This document shows positions 42,777 to 51,437 of a stretch of 64,000 bases of DNA, piece after piece. The notes beneath the pieces are model-generated. The model was not told the DNA's origin, did no database searches, and was given only the letters and a program-made list of their open reading frames with translations. The first letter of the stretch is position 1; each line of letters starts with the position of its first letter. The stretch is from Flammeovirgaceae bacterium UBA7330. GTDB taxonomy: Bacteria > Bacteroidota > Bacteroidia > Cytophagales > Cyclobacteriaceae. The position numbers and the translations under genes were made by a program. The DNA lies in contig DKPQ01000014.1 of the NCBI GenBank assembly GCA_002471275.1, positions 392,297 through 456,296 on the forward strand, given 5' to 3'.

Positions 42777-44291
42777 ATGAGATGGATTGATGCATTTAAC
42801 CGATGGCCTCAGGCACCACTGATATTTGCAATTCTATGTATTAATCATTTCATCCCCCTTCCGGATGCCAACGAAGAAATGTATTTCGGATTGGCCTTGC
42901 AATATGTTGAACCCGGATGGGTACCAGACTCGTTTTCATTCTCCGAAAGCCCCGGCACGCGCTTGCTGTTTCAATGGCCGATTGGCATGGCCCTGAAAGT
43001 ATTGTCCTTCGAATGGGTGGCAATCATTGGACGCATCATCTGCTATGCTATATTCTCTATGCTTTTAGCAGGGATTTTCTCTTCCTTTCAATTGACCAAT
43101 CTGTCAGTTTTCTTTTTACTCCAGGTGATATTCAATCGCAACCAGGCCTTTTTTGCCGGGGAGTGGATATTTCAGGATTTTGAAACCAAGACCATCGCAT
43201 ACATATTTATTCTCCTCTCTCTAAAATCGGTGATCCGGGAAAAATGGAGGGCATCCGTATTGTGGACCGTGCCCGCTGTATACTTCCATGTCCTCGTTGG
43301 TGGGTGGTATTTCATTGCTTTATTTATTTTCCTGAACCTCAAGCGACTACCCCTCAAGACAGTAATCGGCTATGGATCCATATTCACCATCCTGGTACTT
43401 CCCTATCTATTTTATTTATCCAGTCAGGTACTGATAGACCAACGAGATGTCATCAATGGAGTAAACCTTGACTGGGTGTATACTTATTACAGGAATCCTC
43501 ATCATACGGTTTCTTTCTACAAGGGCTGGTCATTCTTCAGGATCCATCGGTTTGATGGATTTTTGATGCTACTAGCGGCCATCATTCTTGGGGTGATATT
43601 TTACCGGAGGACCACAAACCCTACAGTGAAGAACCTGTGGATCTTTGCATTTGCTACCTATATCCTTTTACTTCTGGCCATCGGGATCAGTGCTGTAGAC
43701 ACCACTGGCAAACTCCTTAAATTCTATGTTTTTAGGATTGGTACCGTTTCGTTTTTAGTTACCTGTATCCTGCTTTTGTTTGAGCTCCAGAATGCCATCA
43801 GCAAATCAAGGTTCAAGAGTGCGCTTAGATTTGCCATGCTGGCTGGATGTCTCATTTCCATTCCGCATGTTCTACATCGGAAAATCTCCCGGCTCCCACC
43901 AGAAGACCCGGCATATCAATCAATGACATCATATCTCAGGGAAAATATGGAACCCGGCACCACCATTTTAGGTTCGCTCGATGATGTGGGGTTCGATTTC
44001 ATCCGAAAAACCAGGTGTGATTTATTTATTACTCAAAAATACGTGCCTTCAGGAGGGGAGAAATTACACGAATGGTATCAGCGGTTTGAGGAGCAACAGG
44101 CTTTGGAAAAAAACTGGGATTTGCTACCCTCCTTCCTGAGTAAAAGAACGGGAGTAGAATACATATTAACCTCTGAAAACCTCCATCGATTTGATCAAAA
44201 ACTTGACCTGACCATTCAGGAGGGCTCCTACTATCTTTACAAGGTGAAAGAGGCCCGAATGGAAGACCAAACCCCATCAAATCCCATATGA
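42777..44291 (+). CDS. Large multi-pass membrane protein of the glycosylation cluster
   Basis: I do not recognise the family of this 504-residue protein. It has about ten to eleven hydrophobic helices, then a soluble C-terminal part of roughly 120 residues. Visible motifs are LPDANEEMYFGLALQY (first loop, acidic, as in GT-C enzymes) and FAGEWIFQDFETKTIAY near 120. The acidic first loop and layout suggest a GT-C-type membrane glycosyltransferase or a flippase-associated protein, but I see no family signature strong enough to name it. It overlaps the next gene by 4 nt. Confidence 0.75.
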   Translation: MRWIDAFNRWPQAPLIFAILCINHFIPLPDANEEMYFGLALQYVEPGWVPDSFSFSESPGTRLLFQWPIGMALKVLSFEWVAIIGRIICYAIFSMLLAGIFSSFQLTNLSVFFLLQVIFNRNQAFFAGEWIFQDFETKTIAYIFILLSLKSVIREKWRASVLWTVPAVYFHVLVGGWYFIALFIFLNLKRLPLKTVIGYGSIFTILVLPYLFYLSSQVLIDQRDVINGVNLDWVYTYYRNPHHTVSFYKGWSFFRIHRFDGFLMLLAAIILGVIFYRRTTNPTVKNLWIFAFATYILLLLAIGISAVDTTGKLLKFYVFRIGTVSFLVTCILLLFELQNAISKSRFKSALRFAMLAGCLISIPHVLHRKISRLPPEDPAYQSMTSYLRENMEPGTTILGSLDDVGFDFIRKTRCDLFITQKYVPSGGEKLHEWYQRFEEQQALEKNWDLLPSFLSKRTGVEYILTSENLHRFDQKLDLTIQEGSYYLYKVKEARMEDQTPSNPI

Positions 44292-45877
44292 CTTCCAAGA
44301 TAGACAACAAGAATATTTTTGTACCAATAGTGGTCTTTTTGGTTTTACTGGTGGCCGTATTCCTCAACCTCGGGATTTACCCGCTTTACCTTGAAGAGCC
44401 TCGTCGCGCCCTGATTGCCCTGGAAATGCTGTACAACGACAATATCTGGGTACCTACCGAATTTGGAGTGTATTACTATAAGAAGCCACCGTTTTTCAAC
44501 TGGGTGATTATAGCGGGGTATAAGCTATTCAATGATTATTCAGAGTTTGCCGTGCGCTTCTTCACTGTAGTCTCTTATCTGCTGATGGGTATCGCCACCT
44601 TTTGGGCGGGAAAGAAATATGTGAGCTTAACCTTTGGCATCTATGCTGCCCTTCTCTTCTTTGTGTGTTCTGATCTTTTGTTTTACTTCACCATCACATC
44701 CGGTGAAATAGATCTTTTTTACTCCCTCATCACCTATCTCAGCTTTCTGGCCATATTTCATTTCTATAAGCAATCCAATTTCTGGTTACTCTTTCAGGTG
44801 AGCTATTTCCTGGCCGCTATTGGCGTCCTCACCAAAGGACTGCCATCAATCGTATTTCAGGGCATCTCCATTGTCACGGTTTTTCTCTATTACAGAAACT
44901 TCAAAGGCCTTTTTAAACTCAGTCATTTTGCCGGCATTTTCACTTTCATCGTGATCGTGGGAGGATATGCCATGATTTACAGTCAATACAATGACCCTTC
45001 ATTGTTTATTTTCTCGAAAGACTCAATTGTGAGCCAGTCGATGGAGCGTACCCCTTTTGAAAACGGAGTGCTTAAGGTGATCTTACACCTTCTTGAATTT
45101 CCACTGGAGGTGCTTAAAATCCTGGCCCCCGGATCATTGTTCCTTCTATTTTTCATTAGACCAAAAGCAAGAAAATCCCTTCTGTCAAATGATTATATCA
45201 GGTTTTGCCTGGTCCTGATAGCAGCCAATATTTGGGTGTACTGGATTTCTCCGGGTACGGCCAGCAGGTACCTGTATATGTTTTTCCCACTAATGATCAC
45301 CGTAGTTTCGTATCCTCTATTCAGTGAAGCAGCTGATCCACGACTCAAGACTGTACTGAAATACGTCTTCCTGGGATTGCTGATCATATTTCTGATTACC
45401 AGTATAGCACTTCCTTTCATTTCGAGACTGGAAAAGATCGCTTATCTTCCGGCTATCTCAGTGGTCGGTGTACTTTGTTTTGCTGGCACCATCTATTGGT
45501 TTATTATGTGGCCAAAGTGGCAATTGATGTCTGTAATTACAGCTTTTATATTCATGCGGATCCTGTTTGATCTGATCATCTTACCCATCCGGGCGACTGA
45601 AGAACTTGGGGCACAGGAAAAAGAAATCGCGAAAGAAATCCAGGCCATCACGCAGGAGGAGCCTATCTATATTTATAAATCCGAAGTAGCATTTCGTTCG
45701 GCGATTTTTTACCTTGAGCGCGATACACAAAAAGTTTTGCAGCTTGATTCCACTTCAACATCCAATCAATTTTATCTTGCCGACTTGAGCCTCATTGAAA
45801 AAGATCAATCATACGAATCCTTTTATCAATTCACTCACAAGGGAATTGACTTTGGCTTAATTAAGTTTAATCCATGA
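44288..45877 (+). CDS. ArnT/PMT-like GT-C glycosyltransferase
   Basis: This 529-residue protein belongs to the ArnT/protein-mannosyltransferase-like GT-C group. An N-terminal helix is followed by the catalytic first periplasmic loop, LEEPRRALIALEM (Glu36/Glu37, the expected acidic base), with DNIWVPTEFG and YYYKKPPFFNW. About ten further helices and a C-terminal periplasmic tail follow. Enzymes of this type transfer a sugar from a polyprenyl-phosphate donor to lipid A, a polymer or a protein. The GT2 gene upstream would supply the donor. It overlaps both neighbours by 4 nt. Confidence 0.86.
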   Translation: MTSKIDNKNIFVPIVVFLVLLVAVFLNLGIYPLYLEEPRRALIALEMLYNDNIWVPTEFGVYYYKKPPFFNWVIIAGYKLFNDYSEFAVRFFTVVSYLLMGIATFWAGKKYVSLTFGIYAALLFFVCSDLLFYFTITSGEIDLFYSLITYLSFLAIFHFYKQSNFWLLFQVSYFLAAIGVLTKGLPSIVFQGISIVTVFLYYRNFKGLFKLSHFAGIFTFIVIVGGYAMIYSQYNDPSLFIFSKDSIVSQSMERTPFENGVLKVILHLLEFPLEVLKILAPGSLFLLFFIRPKARKSLLSNDYIRFCLVLIAANIWVYWISPGTASRYLYMFFPLMITVVSYPLFSEAADPRLKTVLKYVFLGLLIIFLITSIALPFISRLEKIAYLPAISVVGVLCFAGTIYWFIMWPKWQLMSVITAFIFMRILFDLIILPIRATEELGAQEKEIAKEIQAITQEEPIYIYKSEVAFRSAIFYLERDTQKVLQLDSTSTSNQFYLADLSLIEKDQSYESFYQFTHKGIDFGLIKFNP

Positions 45878-46764
45878 ACAAGAAAAAGATCAATGCCATC
45901 ATCAAGCTTGTTGTCAAACTTAGTCTGACAACCGGAGCATTGATTTTTGTTTTCAGGAAGATTGATGTAGAAGAGTTCAAGGCGAGCATCCTGGATACCA
46001 GTGTTCCGTTGTTTTTCCTGGCTTTCCTGGCATTCAACCTGTCCAAGATCGTCGCTGCCTTTCGGTTTAAACAGTTTTTGCGCCCATTGGAAATCTACCT
46101 GGAGGACAAGTACAACCTGATGCTGTCTTATGTAGGGATGTTCTACAATTTATTCCTGCCCGGATCTATTGGAGGTGATGGATATAAAGTATTCGTGCTC
46201 AAACAGCAATACAAGGCAGCCCGAACCAGACAATTGGTATCTGTTTCCATCCTTGACCGGATCAGCGGACTTGCATTTTTGTTTATCCTCGGATGTCTGC
46301 TGTTGCTATCCTCCTCATTTCAGGTGGATCTTCCGTGGATAAAATGGGTGATCCTCCTGCTCGCGGTATTGGTGCTTCCCGTATATTATTTATTTGTCCG
46401 GGTGTTGTTTCCTACATTTAAATCAGCATTTATTCCAACCTCCCACCTCTCTTTTTGGGTACAGGTCGGTCAATTAACGAGTGCGTTCTGTTTGCTACTT
46501 GCACTCAATGTGCAGGACCCTTTTGTAGATTATCTCACCTTGTTTATGATCTCTTCTGTAGTGGCTGTATTGCCTTTCACCATTGGAGGAGTGGGCGCCA
46601 GGGAGTTGGTCTTTCTTTATGGCTACCAATATCTTCAGATTCAAGAGGGTAAGGCCATCGCATTTACGATTCTTTTCTTTATGGTCACAGCACTTTCATC
46701 CCTTGTCGGACTGCCTTTTGTCTTTACCATTGACAGAGAAAAGAGGCAGGATCAACCGGATTAA
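45874..46764 (+). CDS. UPF0104/LPG-synthase-like integral membrane protein
   Basis: This 296-residue protein resembles the membrane half of lysylphosphatidylglycerol synthase (UPF0104). It has six to eight helices and the typical text NLSKIVAAFRFKQFL, FYNLFLPGSIGGDGYKVFVL and TIGGVGARELVFLYGY. Alone, without the aminoacyl-transferase domain, such proteins are found as putative flippases or lipid handlers. It closes the four-gene set and overlaps the GT-C gene by 4 nt. Confidence 0.84.
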   Translation: MNKKKINAIIKLVVKLSLTTGALIFVFRKIDVEEFKASILDTSVPLFFLAFLAFNLSKIVAAFRFKQFLRPLEIYLEDKYNLMLSYVGMFYNLFLPGSIGGDGYKVFVLKQQYKAARTRQLVSVSILDRISGLAFLFILGCLLLLSSSFQVDLPWIKWVILLLAVLVLPVYYLFVRVLFPTFKSAFIPTSHLSFWVQVGQLTSAFCLLLALNVQDPFVDYLTLFMISSVVAVLPFTIGGVGARELVFLYGYQYLQIQEGKAIAFTILFFMVTALSSLVGLPFVFTIDREKRQDQPD

Positions 46765-46765
46765 C

Positions 46766-47188
46766 TTACTGAACAACTACAAATCTTTCAGCATAAGATA
46801 CACTCCCATCATTATCTGCAGCAATCTCAAACCGTATTACATCTCCGGAATCATAAAATATATCTGCAAAATAAATGTCCACAATGACCAGTCCGCTGGC
46901 AATATCTTGTGTTTTGTAAGCATATTCAGAGCTAACCAAATTACTATTCAACAGTATTTTCTGACCCCCATTAATGCTTTTAAAGAAGTGTACGCTCTTG
47001 AGCTTACTTCCACTTATTGTTGCTGAAAAAATTTGTTCCCGTTGGTTGTTCTTTTGATCCGTAACATAAATAGTATCCCCATGGTGAGAAGGACCAGAAC
47101 TATCACTGAATTCTATAGATGCAAAATCCAGTTCTGCACAGGATACAATCACCAACACCAGAAAGATAAGAATTAGATGCATTTTCAT
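46766..47188 (-). CDS. Hypothetical small lipoprotein
   Basis: This 140-residue protein has a lipoprotein signal, MKMHLILIFLVLVIVSC (Cys 17), then a mature region ending DSSGPSHHGDTIYVTDQKN... RFEIAADNDGSVSYAERFVVVQ that looks like a small beta-sandwich. I do not recognise the family. It converges on the UPF0104-type gene with a 1-nt gap and lies downstream of pxpC on the same strand behind a hairpin. Confidence 0.72.
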   Translation of the reverse strand: MKMHLILIFLVLVIVSCAELDFASIEFSDSSGPSHHGDTIYVTDQKNNQREQIFSATISGSKLKSVHFFKSINGGQKILLNSNLVSSEYAYKTQDIASGLVIVDIYFADIFYDSGDVIRFEIAADNDGSVSYAERFVVVQ

Positions 47189-47213
47189 TTTGTAGGCTTT
47201 TGGGTGACTCCTA

Positions 47214-47233
47214 ATCGTTTTATAACAAACGAT
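47214..47233. repeat. 7-bp hairpin between pxpC and the lipoprotein gene
   Basis: ATCGTTT (47214-47220) pairs with AAACGAT (47227-47233) around a 6-nt loop. No T-run follows on either strand. It may be a weak terminator of pxpC or part of the lipoprotein promoter. Confidence 0.3.
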
Positions 47234-47308
47234 ATTGCTTAAAACGGATCTATATCCACAATATTGTTCTAAAGATTGGTCTGAGTATTGTGATGGAAAA
47301 AATATCTT

Positions 47309-48229
47309 CTACAGTGTTAGATATTTATGGTACTGGTTATTGAGTCGGTCGGCTTCCGGAAAATCAATCCATTTAAATCGAAGCGTATCTCCTGGTCCCA
47401 GCTGAGCGATATAATTCAGGTCCGGAGTAATGACATTTCCTATCCGGGCATAGCCCCCGGTGGTGGGTCCGTCATTCATCAGGATGATCGGCTGACCGGA
47501 AGAAGTCACCTGAATCGTTCCCGGTATGATGCCGCTTGATAAAATGCCCTCCGGCAATTGGTCTGACCCAATATCTCCTTTAAGCCTATATCCCATGCGA
47601 TTGGAATCAGCAGTAATGTCCCATGATTGATTCGTCAATTGGTCAATATAGGCTTTCGGAAATAACTCGAATTCAGGCCCGGGCAATATTCTGGCAGTGA
47701 AATGCTGGGTGAACACGGGCCTTAGTTCCTGTGGTACACTTCGCTGTTCTATGCGTTTACCCGGGGGCTTCAGCTTTAAGACAGTACCATCTTTTATTTT
47801 TTCTATCCCCAGATCAATCATCGAGTGTGTGGAACGGCTGTCCATGATTGCTTGCTGAGGGATGCCACCAGCAATGGCCAGATAAGCTCTAAATCCTGAT
47901 TTTCTTTGCTCGAATCTCAACTCATCACCTGGCTGCACAATCATTGTTTGATTGCGTTCTACAGACTGATCATTGAGCTTTGCTCCAAGGTCACCCCCTG
48001 AGATGGCGATTGCGGTGCTGCACTCAAATCGTATATGCAAACCCTGATAGGTAATTTCCAATAAAGCATCGTCCGGACTGTTCCCAACTAACCAATTTGC
48101 CAGGAGGGCACTCTGAGCATCCGTCACTCCAGACCTGGCTACCCCTTTATTCATCAGCCCTTTTCTACCCAGATCCTGAATGGATGTATATAAACCTGCT
48201 TTCTTGATCAGTAACTGATTAGACCCCAC
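47309..48229 (-). CDS. pxpC: 5-oxoprolinase subunit C
   Basis: PxpC (KipA-like, biotin-dependent carboxyltransferase family) is part of the three-gene prokaryotic 5-oxoprolinase that opens the ring of pyroglutamate with ATP. The 306-residue protein has the family N-terminus IKKAGLYTSIQDLGRKGLMNKGVARSGVTD and the later QPIILMNDGPTTGGYARIGNV. Length is normal. It overlaps pxpB by 11 nt and ends the operon. Confidence 0.92.
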   Translation of the reverse strand: MGSNQLLIKKAGLYTSIQDLGRKGLMNKGVARSGVTDAQSALLANWLVGNSPDDALLEITYQGLHIRFECSTAIAISGGDLGAKLNDQSVERNQTMIVQPGDELRFEQRKSGFRAYLAIAGGIPQQAIMDSRSTHSMIDLGIEKIKDGTVLKLKPPGKRIEQRSVPQELRPVFTQHFTARILPGPEFELFPKAYIDQLTNQSWDITADSNRMGYRLKGDIGSDQLPEGILSSGIIPGTIQVTSSGQPIILMNDGPTTGGYARIGNVITPDLNYIAQLGPGDTLRFKWIDFPEADRLNNQYHKYLTL

Positions 48230-48911
48230 CTACCACCTCCATCCTAAAGCCTTTATCTGCCGATATTGTTTGAAAATCATTTTTAGAAATCGGATAGAAA
48301 ATAATTTTATCGCCGACCTCAATCGGGAAAGGATTTTTCGCTGCTGGCTGGAAGATCGATACAGGAGTACGTCCCAGAATGTTCCATCCACCTGGCGAAG
48401 CAATGGGGTATACTCCCGTTTGAGCACCAGCAATCCCTACAGAACCCGCCTCCACCTTCTTTCTGGGAATTTTCTTTCTTGGCAATTGTATGGCTTTGTC
48501 AACTTCGCCCATATACAAAAATCCGGGAAGAAAGCCCACCATATAGACGTGGTAGCTATTGGACGTATGAATGTCCACTATCTCATGCCAGCTTAGACCT
48601 GTTGCATCACAAAAGGCATCCTGATCAATGGCATTTTCATAACAAACAGGCATGCTAAAGGTCCTTCCAACATGATCAGCTTCTACATAGCTGACCTTTT
48701 CAATCTCTTTTTTTAGTTTCTCAAAATGAGTGATCATTGGATCGAAAACGATCGTTAATGCATTATAGGAGGGGATCAGATCGGTAATCCCATCCATTTT
48801 GTAGGAGACAAAATACCGATAGAATGACATCACCCGGTGATGCACCCGAGTTGAAACTATCTCCTCAAAACCGATGATACAGGCCTGATCACCAAAACGT
48901 TTGACTTCCAT
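48219..48911 (-). CDS. pxpB: 5-oxoprolinase subunit B
   Basis: PxpB (KipI-like, cyclophilin-fold domain) pairs with PxpC. The 230-residue protein shows VGFLPGFLYMGEVD, the Arg-rich PRKKIPRKKVEAGSVGIAGAQTGVYP and SPGGWNILGRTPV, all hallmarks of the family. Length is normal. It follows pxpA by a single base. Confidence 0.93.
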   Translation of the reverse strand: MEVKRFGDQACIIGFEEIVSTRVHHRVMSFYRYFVSYKMDGITDLIPSYNALTIVFDPMITHFEKLKKEIEKVSYVEADHVGRTFSMPVCYENAIDQDAFCDATGLSWHEIVDIHTSNSYHVYMVGFLPGFLYMGEVDKAIQLPRKKIPRKKVEAGSVGIAGAQTGVYPIASPGGWNILGRTPVSIFQPAAKNPFPIEVGDKIIFYPISKNDFQTISADKGFRMEVVGGV

Positions 48912-48912
48912 C

Positions 48913-49662
48913 TCAGGTCAAAAACGATTTAATTGTGATCCCTTCCCCAGAGAGCAGCTTTCTTATTGTCTGTGCATTTTCGAGGGCGCCCGGATGATCT
49001 CCATGGATACAAATGCTATCGGCCTCCAAATCAATCTGTTCTCCATCGATTGTGGATACTTTTCTTTCCAGAGCGATCTCCTTTAGTTGTTTCTCAATGC
49101 TCTCCCTGTCTCCGATTACTGCATCGGGTGCAGTTCGGGGCACGAGCCGCCCATTTTGATTGTATCTGCGGTCAATAAAAGACTCCATAAAAAATTTTAA
49201 TCCAGCTGTCAATGTCACCCGCTCCAGCACAGAATGCGCGGGTCCCAACACAGCCAGGTCCAGTCCCGTTTTCTTAATTCCTTCGATAACGGATCTTGCT
49301 ATTTCCAGGTTCTCTGAAGCATCATGATAAAGAGCACCATGTAATTTTACATACCTGATCGAAGCACGTTCAGTAACGGCGATATTTTGTAGCCTTGTTA
49401 CCTGCTCATAGATCAACAAGGTGATCTCCATGTTCTCCAGAGGCACTGATTTTCTTCCAAAATGGGCCCTGTCTGCATATCCTGGATGAGCACCTATTGT
49501 GACCAAATACCTGCTAGCTTCCTGAATGGCTTTCAGCATCAGGTCAGGGTTGCCTGCATGTCCGCCACAAGCGATGTTGCAGGAAGAGATGTATGGCATT
49601 ATTTGAAGGTCGCTGCCATCATCCGATTCACCCAGATCACAATTAATGTCAATATATCTCAA
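48913..49662 (-). CDS. pxpA: 5-oxoprolinase subunit A (LamB/YcsF)
   Basis: PxpA (LamB/YcsF family) is the catalytic partner of PxpBC. The 249-residue protein begins YIDINCDLGESD and carries SCNIACGGHAGNP, IGAHPGY, VKLHGALYHDA and CIHGDHPGALENA, which match the family's metal- and substrate-binding motifs. The start is TTG at 49662, overlapped by a palindrome (49658-49678). It heads the pxpABC operon; no transporter lies next to it. Confidence 0.93.
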   Translation of the reverse strand: MRYIDINCDLGESDDGSDLQIMPYISSCNIACGGHAGNPDLMLKAIQEASRYLVTIGAHPGYADRAHFGRKSVPLENMEITLLIYEQVTRLQNIAVTERASIRYVKLHGALYHDASENLEIARSVIEGIKKTGLDLAVLGPAHSVLERVTLTAGLKFFMESFIDRRYNQNGRLVPRTAPDAVIGDRESIEKQLKEIALERKVSTIDGEQIDLEADSICIHGDHPGALENAQTIRKLLSGEGITIKSFLT

Positions 49663-49678
49663 ATGATATCTGTTTGAG
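49658..49678. promoter_or_regulatory. Nested palindrome over the pxpA start codon
   Basis: CTCAAA (49658-49663) and TTTGAG (49673-49678) form perfect 6-bp arms around 9 nt. The centre also holds a GATATC palindrome (49665-49670) on nearly the same axis. The start codon TTG of pxpA (49662-49660) lies inside the left arm, so a protein bound here would block initiation. GntR-type repressors read such operators, but the regulator is unknown. Confidence 0.4.
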
Positions 49679-49710
49679 GAAATATAGGAATCTTCTGCCT
49701 GAGAAAAAAA

Positions 49711-50808
49711 CTACTTGCCGGCCAATACTTGTTTCCCAGCCTCAGAAATAGCTTCGGGATCCGCCACATCAGGCGGTTCAGGATTCAAAGATTCCCTTTT
49801 GATCTTGTGATAATTGAAGGGAGCCATCATGAGACCAGCAAACGTATTTGGATAGTTTGGTAAGTCTACACCAATGTCGTCACTGGGCTTTTTGCCTTTT
49901 GGTAGATAAAAAGTGCCAAATAAAAGGTCCCAGATAATTACGTCACCACCATAATTGGAATTCCCTTCTTCGATGTTTTTCTGATGGTGATACCTGTGGT
50001 TTTTAGGAGATGAAAAGATATAATCAAAAGGTCCTAAAATGACATCCAGGTTGGTATGCTGAAACCTGCCAATGGTCCTCCCCAATAAACCGGTCACAAA
50101 TACAATCTCTACCGGGGCCTTGATGAATGCAAATGGGATGGCCCACAGAAAGCTGGATACCAGCCCCTCTAACGGATGGCTACGCGTGCCATTGAACCAA
50201 TAAAGTCTTTTGGAAGAGTGGTGAACCGAGTGCCATCTCCACATAAATTCATTCTCATGCATCCATCGGTGATACCAGTACCTGAAGAAATCTTTGACGC
50301 AAAGCAAAAGAAAGACCTGTAGCACAGGGTGGAGTGATGTTGGCCAGATGTCCTGTCCTATTTCCGGGGAAATTTCCTGAACCACCAGGGCGATGGTGGC
50401 CAGCTTTAAAGGGGCATTGATATAATCACCCCAGAATTTGCCTCCAAAAAATAGCATGATGTCCGTGGTGGTTTCGCTATCGTTGAGCCATTTCCTGCTG
50501 TAGGGTATCAGGCGCTCGAGTGGTGCAAAGATGAACCCGAAGATCAGGAACATGATAATGGTGCCGAAGAAGGTCCGAACCGTGTAGCCACCCTCTACCA
50601 TCTCAAAACCAATGACAATGGTAAGTGTCATGAAAATTGGGTAAAGGCTGTATTGTAAGATTTTCTTGAACAAAGTACCTTCTACTTTATAGCTCAGCGG
50701 ATCAACTTTGGTGAGCAGCCAGTGAAATGGATAGAGGATATACTTTCTGACAAAATTCTCAAATGGGGTAAACAGCCATTCAAGCAGGTTAGTGATTGCT
50801 TTTAGCAT
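49711..50808 (-). CDS. Sterol desaturase/fatty acid hydroxylase family protein
   Basis: This is a membrane-bound di-iron hydroxylase of the sterol desaturase/fatty acid hydroxylase superfamily. The start is placed at ATG 50808 (365 residues), with the longer form from 50883 adding 25 unlikely residues. The histidine clusters are HRWMH, HSVHH and, further on, HRYHH, the three-box pattern needed for the iron pair, and there are several hydrophobic helices. Substrate is unknown; sterols, fatty acids and carotenoids are known substrates of relatives. It lies just downstream of the pxpA start region on the same strand and is probably a separate unit. Confidence 0.87.
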   Translation of the reverse strand: MLKAITNLLEWLFTPFENFVRKYILYPFHWLLTKVDPLSYKVEGTLFKKILQYSLYPIFMTLTIVIGFEMVEGGYTVRTFFGTIIMFLIFGFIFAPLERLIPYSRKWLNDSETTTDIMLFFGGKFWGDYINAPLKLATIALVVQEISPEIGQDIWPTSLHPVLQVFLLLCVKDFFRYWYHRWMHENEFMWRWHSVHHSSKRLYWFNGTRSHPLEGLVSSFLWAIPFAFIKAPVEIVFVTGLLGRTIGRFQHTNLDVILGPFDYIFSSPKNHRYHHQKNIEEGNSNYGGDVIIWDLLFGTFYLPKGKKPSDDIGVDLPNYPNTFAGLMMAPFNYHKIKRESLNPEPPDVADPEAISEAGKQVLAGK

Positions 50809-50992
50809 GGGGTTTTTGCTATTTTTATAAAATGGACCATTTAATTTAGTTATTTTATTGATTATAGAGAACAAATGTGTCAATAAATGAATGTTTGATA
50901 ATTTAGAAGGTACTGTGCACTGACATTTTTGCTCTATACCATTTCGTATAAGGAATTAATTATGATTAACTTGAAATAGAATTAGCAACCGT

Positions 50993-51193
50993 ATGAAAAA
51001 GACTTACACCAAAGGAGATACAACCGTAGTTTGGGAACCTACAAAATGCATTCATTCGGGAGTGTGTGTAGGCGGATTGCCCGGCGTATTCAAACCCAAA
51101 GAGAAACCGTGGATTCAGCTGGAAAATGCTTCAGAGGAAGAGATCAGAACACAGGTAATGAAGTGTCCGTCGGGGGCGCTTTCGTTGAAGTGA
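50993..51193 (+). CDS. Small ferredoxin-like protein (Fer4_19 type)
   Basis: This 66-residue protein resembles the divergent mono-cluster ferredoxin domain Fer4_19: KGDTTVVWEPTKCIHSGVC at the start, then LPGVFKPKEKPW, and VMKCPSGALSLK at the end. I count only three cysteines (19, 25 and 58), and a His at 21 sits next to the first. That implies either a [3Fe-4S] cluster or a non-cysteine ligand. Partner enzymes are unknown. It stands alone on the plus strand, convergent with the HicA gene 19 nt downstream. Confidence 0.78.
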   Translation: MKKTYTKGDTTVVWEPTKCIHSGVCVGGLPGVFKPKEKPWIQLENASEEEIRTQVMKCPSGALSLK

Positions 51194-51212
51194 ATTGTTA
51201 CTTTATTATCTC

Positions 51213-51437
51213 CTAAATTTCATCTTTGGACTTGCCAAAATGGTTACCTACATCTTTTAAGATGGCAGATAAAGTGCCAATTTTAATTGGTCGGTGATTA
51301 GGAATAGTGATGTGATGAGTTCCTTCCTGATATGTAGTTAGTCTAATGTGGCTTCCAACTTGTCTTGACTGCTCATATCCTAGTTTTTGGAGCACCTTGA
51401 CTAATTCTTTACCATTCAAATTTTTCGGTAAAGTCAC
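51213..51437 (-). CDS. hicA: HicA-type mRNA interferase toxin
   Basis: HicA toxins are small double-stranded-RNA-binding-fold nucleases with a catalytic histidine. This 74-residue protein matches: LPKNLNGKELVKVLQKLGYE, then VGSHIRLT with the catalytic His30, and HITIPNHRPIKIGTLSAILKDVG. It lies downstream of the HicB gene and overlaps it by 4 nt, so the antitoxin is made first. Confidence 0.85.
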   Translation of the reverse strand: MTLPKNLNGKELVKVLQKLGYEQSRQVGSHIRLTTYQEGTHHITIPNHRPIKIGTLSAILKDVGNHFGKSKDEI

